This document shows, piece after piece, positions 46,902 to 55,339 of a stretch of DNA of 64,000 nt (position 1 is its first letter; each line of letters starts with the position of its first letter). Where the stretch lies: contig JAWKUI010000007.1 of NCBI GenBank assembly GCA_041398705.1, positions 1-64,000 on the forward strand, read 5' to 3'. The notes beneath the pieces were generated by a model. The model was not told the origin of the DNA. It saw nothing but the letters and a program-made list of their open reading frames with translations, and ran no database searches. The DNA is from NORP259 sp041398705 (GTDB lineage Bacteria > Planctomycetota > UBA1135 > GCA-002686595). The position numbers and the translations under genes are program-made.

Positions 46902-48241
46902 TGTTCCATTCCCATGCGGATCCTGCGTTGCGCGAGGCGCAACTGATACTGCACACGCCAGGCCAATTCCTCGGCCCGCAATTCAAACCAGGTGTCCTGG
47001 GCCGCGAGCACCTCGAGCATCGAGAAGCGCCCTTGGCGATAACCACCTTGCACCGTTTCCAAAGACCACTCCGCTTCCGGAAGCAGCCCGGACTGCAACT
47101 CGCGCAAGGCCTGCGCGCTCTGCCGCAGGGCAGCGATCTGGTGCGCTTCTTCGAGCGACCAATCTAGGTTCGCCTGATCCCGTTCGAGCCCCGCGCGCAC
47201 GAGCCGCGCGCGCGCCGCCTCTTCGGAAGCCCGACCGGCGCTGCGACGCACGAGCGGCCATTCCAGCCCCACCATCGCCGCGAAGCTGTCGCTGTCCTCA
47301 TAGCGCCGCAGCCCCACCGTCCAGGTCAGATCGCGCCGCCGTTCGAGTCCCGCTTGACGCGCTTCGGCCTGGGCCACAGCCAATTGGCTTTCGATGTCCG
47401 CCCGCGCCCAATCCGGCGTTTCGAGGCGGTTCGCTTCGGCGCCAAGGTCGCCGTCCTGGGGACCGGCGAGTTCCCCGGCCAGGCGCTCGAAGCGCGGCGT
47501 GCCCGCCCAAAGCGCGGCCAGCCGCCGGTTGGCTTGATCCCGTTCCCGTTGCGCCTGCTCCGCGGCGAGGGCGGCGCGGCGCCGCGCCAATTCGAACTGA
47601 CGCCGGTCGAGCTCCGAAGCTTTGCCCCCGGCCACGCGCGCTTCAACGACCTGGGCAAAGGGTTCGAGGCGTGCCGCGAGGTCCGCGGCCAGTTCCGCCT
47701 GGGCTTGGGCCCCCAGGGCCTCCAGGAAGACCTCCCGGGCCTGCAATTCCAAGGTGCGTGTTCGGGACGCATGTTGCGCGCGCAGGGCCAAGAGGCGCGC
47801 CTGGGCCACCTGGGCGCGGCCTTCGAGCTTCTCGCGGTCCTGCCAGGGCGCGGAGTACCAAAGCGTGCTCTGCGCCCCGCGCAAACCGCGCAGATCGTCC
47901 TGGCCCGCAAAGTCCTCGATGTCGAGACCCATGCTGGCGGGATCGGCGATCCCCGCGGCCTTGGCTTCCCACTCCAAGGCGCGTGTTTCGGCTTCCAAAC
48001 CGCGCAGACCCAGATCCCGGGCCTGGATCGCGCGCCAGGCTTCGGACCAGGAGAGTTCGGCCGCGGCCGGCTCTGGAGCCGCCTCGCGCGCCGGCCCGGC
48101 CTGCACCGGAACTTCATCGGAGGTCGCCGGGCTCGCCACTGGGCGCACCGGCCTCGGGCCGGGTTCCAGGGAGGCGCAGGCGGAAAGCAGCAGGGCCGCG
48201 CAGAGGGAGATTCCCTGGGGCAGTCGCGTGGGCAGGATCAT
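46898..48241 (-). CDS. TolC-family outer-membrane efflux lipoprotein (CzcC/CusC type)
   Basis: A 447-residue outer-membrane factor with a lipoprotein signal ending LSAC near residue 21 and an Ala/Pro-rich linker. It then has the paired long alpha-helical repeats of TolC proteins, for example LSWSEAWRAIQARDLGLRGL and the second-repeat FSMLEVLAAQDTWFELRAEE. It is the first gene of the efflux operon. A TAGGAT hexamer (48263-48268) lies 21 nt before the start codon. Confidence 0.87.
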   Translation of the reverse strand: MILPTRLPQGISLCAALLLSACASLEPGPRPVRPVASPATSDEVPVQAGPAREAAPEPAAAELSWSEAWRAIQARDLGLRGLEAETRALEWEAKAAGIADPASMGLDIEDFAGQDDLRGLRGAQSTLWYSAPWQDREKLEGRAQVAQARLLALRAQHASRTRTLELQAREVFLEALGAQAQAELAADLAARLEPFAQVVEARVAGGKASELDRRQFELARRRAALAAEQAQRERDQANRRLAALWAGTPRFERLAGELAGPQDGDLGAEANRLETPDWARADIESQLAVAQAEARQAGLERRRDLTWTVGLRRYEDSDSFAAMVGLEWPLVRRSAGRASEEAARARLVRAGLERDQANLDWSLEEAHQIAALRQSAQALRELQSGLLPEAEWSLETVQGGYRQGRFSMLEVLAAQDTWFELRAEELAWRVQYQLRLAQRRIRMGMEQ

Positions 48242-48262
48242 GGGTGGGGACTTGAGGGTGAC

Positions 48263-48268
48263 ATCCTA
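48263..48268 (-). promoter_or_regulatory. Candidate -10 element of efflux operon
   Basis: TAGGAT on the minus strand, 21 nt before the ATG at 48241, giving a leader of about 15 nt. TTGCCG is only 6 nt upstream, so it is not a usual -35; metal-responsive operators were not found. Confidence 0.3.
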
Positions 48269-48395
48269 GGCCACCGGCAAGCCCATCGATCTTTACCAGG
48301 TGGTCATCGTGAAACCCCCGGTCCCGACCTGGTGCAACGCGGCGCGTACGATGCGCCGAATCCGGTCCCGTCCCGGTCGCGCGCGATTCCTCTGT

Positions 48396-48995
48396 TCAAA
48401 CAGAGACCGCCACCAACACCGCGATCCATGCGCCGGCCAAGAACGTCCACATGCGCAAAAGGCGCGGCGCCACGCGGCTGCGCGCGGCGGGCCGGCGGTC
48501 TGCATCGCGTCCGGGGCCGCAGAACCAGGCCTGGGTGCCCAATGCAACCAGGCAAAGCAACCCGTGCAGCGTCACGAGCAGTCCATAGGCCACCCACACC
48601 GATTGGTGCCTGTCACGGATGGTGTGCCCCACTTGAATCCAGTGCAACACGTGCAGCCCGGCGAGCAGCACTCCGGCCCAAAAGGCGCGCAGGGTCCAGC
48701 GCCTCACATCGTTGCTCCACTCCTGGATCAACGCGCGGCGTTGCAGCAACCAGAGTCCCAGCAGCACCCCACTCATGGCGGCGAGCAGGGCCTCAAACGT
48801 TCCGGTCAACTCCCAGATCCCGGGCTCGATCACAATCCGCACCTTGGCGAACAGGAACAGCGCCGCGCCGAACAACATGGCCGCGGAGATCAAACTCCAG
48901 AGCAGGCCGGTATCGGCGAGTTCGGTGCGCGGGGGCCGGTAGGGCGCCGGGTCCTCGCGCCAGGGTCCGCGTTCGCCCATGGGCTGGAAGAACAT
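48396..48995 (-). CDS. Small polytopic membrane protein at end of cox operon (CoxC-like topology)
   Basis: A 199-residue protein with about five membrane segments (roughly 33-53, 70-88, 110-126, 137-157, 178-195). Some positions recall oxidase subunit III (ALHVLHWIQVGHTIRD and the helix order), so it may be a diverged CoxC paralogue or a supercomplex subunit; this is inference. The start ATG at 48993-48995 lies 6 nt after TATCCT; a GTG at 49010 is an alternative. It lies 102 nt after coxD, beyond a strong hairpin, so it may be transcribed separately. Confidence 0.65.
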   Translation of the reverse strand: MFFQPMGERGPWREDPAPYRPPRTELADTGLLWSLISAAMLFGAALFLFAKVRIVIEPGIWELTGTFEALLAAMSGVLLGLWLLQRRALIQEWSNDVRRWTLRAFWAGVLLAGLHVLHWIQVGHTIRDRHQSVWVAYGLLVTLHGLLCLVALGTQAWFCGPGRDADRRPAARSRVAPRLLRMWTFLAGAWIAVLVAVSV

Positions 48996-49001
48996 GGAGC
49001 C

Positions 49002-49007
49002 AGGATA
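49002..49007 (-). promoter_or_regulatory. Candidate -10 element (TATCCT), leaderless start
   Basis: TATCCT on the minus strand, 6 nt before the ATG at 48995. It follows the hairpin at 49044-49079 and could drive the small membrane protein gene alone. No clear -35. Confidence 0.3.
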
Positions 49008-49043
49008 CACCGCTGCGGCTGGGCGCGGGTCCCCCGAAACGCA

Positions 49044-49079
49044 GCGCGCGCCCCCGGCGGCAAAGCCAGGGGCGCGCGC
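49044..49079 (-). terminator. Hairpin after coxD
   Basis: 11-bp perfect stem GCGCGCGCCCC/GGGGCGCGCGC with a 14-nt loop, 19 nt past the coxD stop. It could end the respiratory operon or reduce readthrough into the small membrane-protein gene. No T-run. Confidence 0.5.
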
Positions 49080-49097
49080 GTGGCGAACCGGAGATGA

Positions 49098-49538
49098 TCA
49101 GTGACCGGCCGGAGCTTCGCCCTCGGGGGCCGGGGCGTGCTCTTCGCCGCCGCCATGGCCTTCATCCGTATGCTCGATGACGGGATAGCGGCGGTTCAAC
49201 TGGTGATCCACCGCGTATTGGTCCATCGAGTCCTGGTAGTGCTCGCGGTCGAACATGGTGACCGCCATGAACAGGCCGAGCAGCAGCACGCCGCCGACCA
49301 CCAGGATGCTGTGGAAACCCTTGTCCCAAAGCAGGTGCATGAAGATCAGCGCCACCAGGGTGGCCTTCACCGTGGCGATCGCCATCGAGATGACGAAGTC
49401 GATCTTGCCCAGGTGCTGGTCGGCGACCCAGACGGTCAGGCCGGTCAGCGCCATCAGCGCCAGCCAGGTACCTACAAGGATCGGGATCGGCAGGGCGTGG
49501 GGTTTGTGATCCCCGTGCGAATGCGAGTCGTGACTCAT
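49098..49538 (-). CDS. coxD: Cytochrome c oxidase subunit IV (CoxD)
   Basis: A 146-residue protein with a His-rich cytoplasmic N-terminus and three membrane segments (about 20-38, 48-68, 79-97). It matches the prokaryotic caa3 oxidase subunit IV: SMAIATVKATLVALIFMHLLW is the characteristic central helix. A C-terminal polar extension of about 45 residues ends in a Glu/His/Ala-rich tail. It follows coxC by 17 nt. Confidence 0.88.
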   Translation of the reverse strand: MSHDSHSHGDHKPHALPIPILVGTWLALMALTGLTVWVADQHLGKIDFVISMAIATVKATLVALIFMHLLWDKGFHSILVVGGVLLLGLFMAVTMFDREHYQDSMDQYAVDHQLNRRYPVIEHTDEGHGGGEEHAPAPEGEAPAGH

Positions 49539-49555
49539 GGTTCAGGTCCTTGCGA

Positions 49556-50203
49556 TCAGCGGATGAGGTACAGGAGCGGGAAGAGGAAGATCCAGATCAC
49601 GTCGACGATGTGCCAGTACAGGGCCGAGAAGTCGATCGGTCCGTAGTACTCCGGCCCAAAGTCCCCGCGGATCGCGCGGCGCAACAGCCAGGTGAAGACC
49701 CCCATGCCCGCGAGCACGTGGATGCCGTGCAGGCCGGTCATCACGTAGTAGATGCTGAAGAAGGTCTGCAGGTGCAGCGGGTGGTCGGGGGAAGCCTCGT
49801 ACCACTTGCCCGGGTAGATACCCAGGTGGAACTTGTGGGTGTACTCGAAGTACTTGATCACCATGAAGCCGCAGGCGCAGGCCAGGGTGATCGCTAGGTT
49901 CAGGATCAGACCCTTGCGGTTGCCGAGCTGCGCGCAACGCACGGCCCAGGCCGCCGTCAAACTGGAGAGCAGCAGCACGCAGGTGTTGATGGCCCCCATC
50001 TTGGTGTCCAGGAACTTCGAGGCACCGAGGAACATCTCGGGGTTCGAGGAGCGGTAGACCGCATACGCCACGAACAGGCCCGAGAAGAACAGGATCTCGG
50101 TGAACAGGAAGAGCCAGATGCCGAGCTTGCCCGCGTTGAACTGGTGCTCGTGGCTCTCGAAGTGGTGCGCCAGGAACGGCGCGTCGTGATGTCCTTCGCT
50201 CAT
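49556..50203 (-). CDS. coxC: Cytochrome c oxidase subunit III (CoxC)
   Basis: A 215-residue, five-helix subunit III of a caa3-type oxidase. It lacks the first two helices found in mitochondrial-type subunit III, which is usual for caa3. Recognisable blocks are LGIWLFLFTEILFFSGLFVA, the central SSLTAAWAVRCAQLG, and HIVDVIWIFLFPLLYL at the C-terminus. It overlaps coxA by 4 nt (ATGA). Confidence 0.93.
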   Translation of the reverse strand: MSEGHHDAPFLAHHFESHEHQFNAGKLGIWLFLFTEILFFSGLFVAYAVYRSSNPEMFLGASKFLDTKMGAINTCVLLLSSLTAAWAVRCAQLGNRKGLILNLAITLACACGFMVIKYFEYTHKFHLGIYPGKWYEASPDHPLHLQTFFSIYYVMTGLHGIHVLAGMGVFTWLLRRAIRGDFGPEYYGPIDFSALYWHIVDVIWIFLFPLLYLIR

Positions 50204-51921
50204 TGGGCTCCTCCCGACTTGCGGGCTGCCTTGGCCGCCTTGGAGGCCGCCAGGGCCTCATCGGTCAGCACGTAGCCTCCGACAGCTTCGTCGAAGCGGT
50301 TGATGGTCATGTCGTACGGGTCGAAGACGTGGAACTCGCGCTCGAAGTTGTAGAGCGGCGGCGGGCTGGAGGTCTGCCACTCGAGGGTGGCACCGCCCCA
50401 GGGGTTGTCCGGCACTCCGCCCTTCTTGCGGCGCAGGGTCAGCAGCAGGTTGCCGACACCGATCAGGATGCCGACGCCCAGGATGAGCGCCCCGATGGTC
50501 GAAGCCATGTGGTACGGGGCGTACATCGGCGCGTAGTCGTAGTAACGGCGCGGCATACCCAGCGAGCCCATGATGAACTGCGGGAAGAACGCGGTGTTGA
50601 AGCCCACGAAGGACAGCAGGCAGCTGAGCTTGCCCGGCCCCTCGGGGGCGATGCGCCCGAACATCTTCGGCCACCAGTAGTAGAGGCCCGCCAGGAAGGC
50701 GAACATCACCGACCCCACCATCACGTAGTGGAAGTGGGCCACGATGAAGTAGGTGTCGTGCAGGTGCACGTCGACCGCCAGGGTGGCGCAGAAGAGACCG
50801 GTCAGACCGCCGATCAGGAACAGGAACATGAATGCCAGCGCGTACCACATCGGCGTGTCCAGTCGGATCTCGCCGCGGTACAGGGTGGTCAGCCAGTTGA
50901 ACACCTTCACGGCCGAGGGGATGGCCACCGAGAAGGTCAGGGCGCTGAAGATCACGCTGGTCAGGTCGGATTGGCTCGACACGAACAGGTGGTGACCCCA
51001 CACGAGCGAACCGAAGAGCGCCAGGGCGATCGAGCTGTACGCGATCATGGTGTAGCCGAAGATGTGCTTGCGGCTGAAGGTGCTGATCACCTCACTGATC
51101 ACGGCCATGGCCGGCAGGATCATCAGGTACACGGCCGGGTGGCTGTAGAACCAGAAGAAGTGCTGGTAGAGCACCGGGTCGCCGCCCATGCCGGGGTCGA
51201 AGATACCCCAACCACCGAACTTCTCAAGCATGAGCAGCAGCAGGGTGATGCCCAGCACGGGGGTGGCCAGCACTTGGATGACGGCGGTGGCGTACAGACC
51301 CCAGACGAACAGGGGCAGGCGGAAGAAGCCCATCCCGGGGGGGCGCATCTTGTGCACGGTCGTGATGAAGTTCAGACCGGTGAAGATCGAGCTGAAACCC
51401 AGGATGAACGCGCCCGCGGTGGCGTAGATCGTGCCGGTGGCGTCCGATACGGAGTACGGCGTGTAGAACGTCCAGCCCGTATCGAGACCGCCGGTGAAGA
51501 GGGTGATCACGAAGAACACCCCGCCAGCGAGCCACAGATAGAACGACGCCAGGTTGAGCCTCGGGAATGCCACGTCCGGCGCCCCTAGCATCACCGGCAA
51601 CATGAAGTTGCCAAGGGCGGCGGGGATGCCGGGCACGATGAACAAGAACACCATCACCGCGCCGTGCAGGGTGAAGAACTTGTTGTAGGTAGCCGCGGTC
51701 ATCAGGGTTTCGCCGGGAGTCATCAGCTCCAAGCGCAACCCGAGGGCATAGATGCCCCCCAAGGTGAACGAAAGGCCCACAGCGATGAGGTACATGACCC
51801 CGATGCGCTTGTGGTCGAGCGTCACGAGCCAGTTTTTCAGGCCCTTCTTGACGTCCAGGTAATCCACGTGTCCGCCCCCACTACCGTGGGACAGCCCGGT
51901 GGTCGAATCGACTTGAGTCAT
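50200..51921 (-). CDS. coxA: Cytochrome c oxidase subunit I (CoxA), A2-type
   Basis: Catalytic subunit of the caa3 oxidase that reduces O2 and pumps protons. 573 residues with 12 membrane segments. Heme a ligands are His86 and His398; heme a3 ligand His396; CuB ligands His261, His310 and His311. Helix VI reads YSHPAVY: the Glu of A1-type oxidases is replaced, and Tyr259/Ser260 provide the A2-type proton path, as known from Thermus and Rhodothermus caa3. The N-terminus has a His/Gly-rich extension. coxB lies 21 nt upstream; coxC overlaps downstream. Confidence 0.96.
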   Translation of the reverse strand: MTQVDSTTGLSHGSGGGHVDYLDVKKGLKNWLVTLDHKRIGVMYLIAVGLSFTLGGIYALGLRLELMTPGETLMTAATYNKFFTLHGAVMVFLFIVPGIPAALGNFMLPVMLGAPDVAFPRLNLASFYLWLAGGVFFVITLFTGGLDTGWTFYTPYSVSDATGTIYATAGAFILGFSSIFTGLNFITTVHKMRPPGMGFFRLPLFVWGLYATAVIQVLATPVLGITLLLLMLEKFGGWGIFDPGMGGDPVLYQHFFWFYSHPAVYLMILPAMAVISEVISTFSRKHIFGYTMIAYSSIALALFGSLVWGHHLFVSSQSDLTSVIFSALTFSVAIPSAVKVFNWLTTLYRGEIRLDTPMWYALAFMFLFLIGGLTGLFCATLAVDVHLHDTYFIVAHFHYVMVGSVMFAFLAGLYYWWPKMFGRIAPEGPGKLSCLLSFVGFNTAFFPQFIMGSLGMPRRYYDYAPMYAPYHMASTIGALILGVGILIGVGNLLLTLRRKKGGVPDNPWGGATLEWQTSSPPPLYNFEREFHVFDPYDMTINRFDEAVGGYVLTDEALAASKAAKAARKSGGAQ

Positions 51922-51942
51922 GGGTGGTTCCTAGGTAGTTGG

Positions 51943-52947
51943 TTATTGGTTACGGAAGGACTTCAGGTAGGCGATGATGTAGTCAATCTCCTGATCCGTG
52001 AACCTGCCCTGGAAGCTGGTCATGTTGATGCCTTCGAAGCCCTTTTGGCGCTTGGCGTTCGGGTTCAGAATCGACTCCCGGATGTAGTTCTCGTCTCCCA
52101 CCAGGGTGGAGCCATCGCTCATCTCGTGTTCGATACCGTAGGTCTGGTCCAAGGGCGGACCGAGGAGCCGGGTGCCATTTACGAAGTGGCAACCTTTACA
52201 CGTCTCCGTCTGGTAGAGGAACTCACCCTTGGCCTCAGGCGTATTGAAGCTATCGATGGTGATGTTGTTCTTCTCCACCCAAGCCGCGTAGTCCTCGGGG
52301 GTGTGCACCACCACCTTGGCCGTCATGCCCGAGTGCAGATCTCCGCAGTATTCCGTGCAGAAGATCTGGAACTCCCCGACTTTCGTGGGCACGAACCACA
52401 CCTTGGTGTAGCGACCGGGCACCACATCCAGCTTCGTCCGGAATGCCGGAATGAAGAAGGAGTGGATCACATCATCCGACCGCATGGTCAGCACGGTGGG
52501 CTCGCCCACGGGCACGTGCAGCTCTCCGTTGTTGAAGCCCGCGGGATATTCGAAGGTCCACGACCACTTCTGTCCGCGCACGCTCACCTGGTTGGCGTTC
52601 GGCGGCATCGTGCGGCCGGTCATGTAGCTCGAGAAGCCAAACCAGAACATGAACCCGCATAGCACGATGGGGATCACACTCCAGGTCACCTCAAGTTTGA
52701 GGCTGTGGTGCGGGCTCGGCTTGGGGGTGTACCCGGGGCGCTTGCGATACTTGATCACAAACGCGATCGCCAGGCCGACGATCAGCACGAAGAAGAACGT
52801 GCAGACCGCCAGGATGAAGTTGAAGCCGAAGTCGACCTTGGCCGCACCCTCGGCGGCGTCCACCGGCATCCAGAAGCTGTGGGTCGTCGCGTCCAGCGGC
52901 ATGTCCAAATGCTGGCTGTCCCCGACGTACGTTGCTTGGGTCATCAT
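51943..52947 (-). CDS. coxB: Cytochrome c oxidase subunit II with fused cytochrome c (CoxB, caa3)
   Basis: A 334-residue subunit II. Two membrane segments (about 41-64, 88-106) lead to a cupredoxin domain with CuA ligands His162, Cys197, Glu199, Cys201, His205 and Met208. A C-terminal cytochrome c domain follows (CKGCH, 250-254; likely axial Met309), which makes it a caa3 oxidase with its own electron entry. No lipobox or signal is visible. The ATG at 52945-52947 overlaps the sco stop (ATGA); the frame upstream is part of the sco gene region. Confidence 0.95.
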   Translation of the reverse strand: MMTQATYVGDSQHLDMPLDATTHSFWMPVDAAEGAAKVDFGFNFILAVCTFFFVLIVGLAIAFVIKYRKRPGYTPKPSPHHSLKLEVTWSVIPIVLCGFMFWFGFSSYMTGRTMPPNANQVSVRGQKWSWTFEYPAGFNNGELHVPVGEPTVLTMRSDDVIHSFFIPAFRTKLDVVPGRYTKVWFVPTKVGEFQIFCTEYCGDLHSGMTAKVVVHTPEDYAAWVEKNNITIDSFNTPEAKGEFLYQTETCKGCHFVNGTRLLGPPLDQTYGIEHEMSDGSTLVGDENYIRESILNPNAKRQKGFEGINMTSFQGRFTDQEIDYIIAYLKSFRNQ

Positions 52948-53780
52948 TGGTTTTCCTCCCGAGCCCGGGAGCGTTGCAACCACCACCAACCGGTGGCGAG
53001 GAAGATCAGGGTCAGCACCGCTGCGGACCGCATCAGTCTCCATGCGGCGAGGGTGTAGCTGCCCGAGTTCGGATCGTAGGTGTAGCAGAAGGAAAGGACG
53101 CGTTCGCCCAGTGAGGCGCCCTGCTTGCCTTCGTTGGTCTCCAGGATGGCGAGCTTGAGGTCCTTGCCCTCGGGCAACAGGCCCGGGATGTACCGCATCA
53201 ACTTGCCGTCCGGAGTGAGCACCATCGCCAGGGCGGGGTGCAGGTATTCGCCGGTCTTTTCGTCCTTGGTGTACTCAAAGCCCACCGCATTGGCGACCGC
53301 ACGGATGGCCGTCTCCTCCCCTCGCAGGAAGTGCCAGGCGTCTCCGTTGACCGGTCGCCCGAAGGCGTTCATGAAACCGCCTTTGACCGCCTTGGTCTGC
53401 TCGGCCATCTCGTTGGGATCGAGGCCGACGGTGATCATCTGGTAGTCCTCGCCCGGGTTCATGGACAGACTGCCGAGCGCCTGGGCCAGGCCGCGCAACT
53501 GCAGTCCGCAGAGCTGCGGGCAGGTGGCGTAGTTCAGGGTCAGGAGGATCGGTTTGTCGCCCTGGAACAAGCTGCCAAGCAGCAAGTCCTGGTCCTCGAG
53601 GTCACGGAAGTGCAGATCGCCCGGCACCTGATCCCCGAACTTTTCGGAGATGCGCACGCCGTTCAATTGGCGCGGCATTTGATCGGCACGCACAGGCGTG
53701 GAAGCCTCCTGGGCGAAACCGCCGCAGGAGAGCATCCAGACCATTAAGCAGATCAGGGGAAACCGGGGCACGACCAGCAC
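52944..53780 (-). CDS. sco: SCO1/SenC copper chaperone for oxidase assembly
   Basis: A 278-residue membrane-anchored thioredoxin-fold copper chaperone that delivers copper to the CuA site. The copper ligands are in CPQLC (Cys87, Cys91) with the distal His181. A signal peptide or N-terminal helix (1-24) and a C-terminal membrane helix (about 250-268) are both visible; the latter is unusual for SCO proteins. It sits between the small membrane-protein gene and coxB, where the chaperone is needed. Confidence 0.92.
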   Translation of the reverse strand: MLVVPRFPLICLMVWMLSCGGFAQEASTPVRADQMPRQLNGVRISEKFGDQVPGDLHFRDLEDQDLLLGSLFQGDKPILLTLNYATCPQLCGLQLRGLAQALGSLSMNPGEDYQMITVGLDPNEMAEQTKAVKGGFMNAFGRPVNGDAWHFLRGEETAIRAVANAVGFEYTKDEKTGEYLHPALAMVLTPDGKLMRYIPGLLPEGKDLKLAILETNEGKQGASLGERVLSFCYTYDPNSGSYTLAAWRLMRSAAVLTLIFLATGWWWLQRSRAREENQ

Positions 53781-53784
53781 CTTC

Positions 53785-54078
53785 CTACTTGACGCCTTCT
53801 TGGATCAGCAGTTCCTTGGCGCGCTCGATCGGGATCGAGGTCTTGCCGGCGTCCTTGTCGATCCACCGGGATTCCTCGAGCTTCTGTTGCTGCTCACCAA
53901 GCTGCTCCTTGCCCACCGCCGGAGCGGTCTGCACGTAGGAGGAGGCGATCTGGTCCCGCTTCCAGTAGAAGAGGGCGATCGTCACCAGCACCGTCACCAC
54001 GGTCAGGATGACCGTGGCGGCCATGAGAATCGCCAGCAGGGACGAGTTCGTGTTGTCGTCTTCGACCGTATTCAGCAT
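53785..54078 (-). CDS. Small single-pass membrane protein in ACIII/cox operon, unknown function
   Basis: A 97-residue protein with one membrane segment (about residues 14-39) and a periplasmic or cytoplasmic tail rich in Gln, Glu and Lys (GEQQQKLEESRWIDKD, then a predicted helix to the end). No domain is recognised. Gaps of 4 nt to sco and 13 nt to actF show co-transcription. It could be a supercomplex accessory subunit or assembly factor. Confidence 0.75.
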   Translation of the reverse strand: MLNTVEDDNTNSSLLAILMAATVILTVVTVLVTIALFYWKRDQIASSYVQTAPAVGKEQLGEQQQKLEESRWIDKDAGKTSIPIERAKELLIQEGVK

Positions 54079-54091
54079 GACGGTTCCCTTG

Positions 54092-55339
54092 TCAGATGTT
54101 GGTGAAGGCCAGGGATTCGGGCAGGCGCGGATCCTTGACCGGGGTCAGGTTGCGACCGGCCGCACTGCCCAAGGCGACGAAGGCGAAGACGCCCCCCACC
54201 GCGAGCAGACAGAACAGCTCCATCACGGGCAGGTGCATGTGATGGTCGTAGTTCGGCATGATCACCCAGTACAGATCGACGGCCTGGATACACAGCAGCC
54301 AGCACGCCCAGAACCGCAGTCCGGCGCGGTTGCGCTTGACGTGGCGGGAGAGCAGACCCAGGAACGGGATGAAGATGTGACCGAAGAGCAGGACCCAGGA
54401 CAGGTTGGCCCAGCCACCTTCCATGCGGTGTTTGTACCACAGGGTTTCTTCGGGGATGTCCGCGTACCACTGCAGCACGAACTGGCTGAAGGCGATGTAG
54501 CTCCAGAAGAACACGAAGGCGAACATCAGCTTGCCGATGTCGTGATAGTGCTCCGGAGTCACCAGACCGCGCAGGTAGCCCTTGGACTCGCTGCGCAGGG
54601 CCAGCAGGCCCAGCAGGCTCATGAAGGACATGAACGCGCCGGCGAAGGTGTACACCCCCCAGATCGTGGAGAACCACGGGGCGTCCAGGCTCATCATGAA
54701 GTCGAAGGCCGCAAAGGTCAGCGACAGGGCGAACAGGAACATGCCGGGGGCGGCGATGCGCACCATCTTGACGGTGTGCATCGGGTCGCCGTCCACGTCC
54801 TGCTGCAGCGAGCGGGTACGGAAGAAACGCACCAGGCCGAACCACACCACCACGTAGATGGCGAAGCGCACCAGGAAGAAGGTGCCGTTCAGGTAAGGCG
54901 CCTTGTGCTCGTAGAGGTGCAGGGTGCCGCTGATGCTTTCGTCCGGATCGTTCCGGATCAGGTCCAGGTTGGCCCACTTGAAGAGGTCGCCGTTGCCCAT
55001 CAGGGTGGCGATCACGAGCGGGGCCAGCAGCAGGGCCACCACCGGCAAGGCACTGGCCACGTGCTCGGCGATGCGCCGCACGACGACCGACCAGCCGGCG
55101 CGGGTCAGGTGCTGGAGCTGCACGAAGAACAGCGCCCCCAGGCCCAGGGTCAGGAAGTACATGCAGCCGTACAACCAGGAGAACTGGAGCAGGCGCATGT
55201 TCCCGGTGATCCCGGCCATGGCGCCGGCACCGACGAGGCCGACGACGGCCACGATCAGCGCCAACTTGCGTTGGGCTTCGAACTTGGGTGCTAGCACGCC
55301 GCCCAGGTCAGGCAAGGCTTTGGAATGTTGGGCACTCAT
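54092..55339 (-). CDS. actF: Alternative complex III subunit ActF
   Basis: A 415-residue integral membrane subunit of the quinol:cytochrome c oxidoreductase ACIII, with about ten membrane segments and the conserved ActF stretch SAPYLN-like KAPYLNGTFFLVRFAIY. ActF belongs to the same NrfD-derived fold as ActC. Motifs such as GLVTPEHYHDIGKLMFAFVF and AVDLYWVIMPNY are typical. Its start codon overlaps the actDE stop (TAATG). Confidence 0.92.
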   Translation of the reverse strand: MSAQHSKALPDLGGVLAPKFEAQRKLALIVAVVGLVGAGAMAGITGNMRLLQFSWLYGCMYFLTLGLGALFFVQLQHLTRAGWSVVVRRIAEHVASALPVVALLLAPLVIATLMGNGDLFKWANLDLIRNDPDESISGTLHLYEHKAPYLNGTFFLVRFAIYVVVWFGLVRFFRTRSLQQDVDGDPMHTVKMVRIAAPGMFLFALSLTFAAFDFMMSLDAPWFSTIWGVYTFAGAFMSFMSLLGLLALRSESKGYLRGLVTPEHYHDIGKLMFAFVFFWSYIAFSQFVLQWYADIPEETLWYKHRMEGGWANLSWVLLFGHIFIPFLGLLSRHVKRNRAGLRFWACWLLCIQAVDLYWVIMPNYDHHMHLPVMELFCLLAVGGVFAFVALGSAAGRNLTPVKDPRLPESLAFTNI

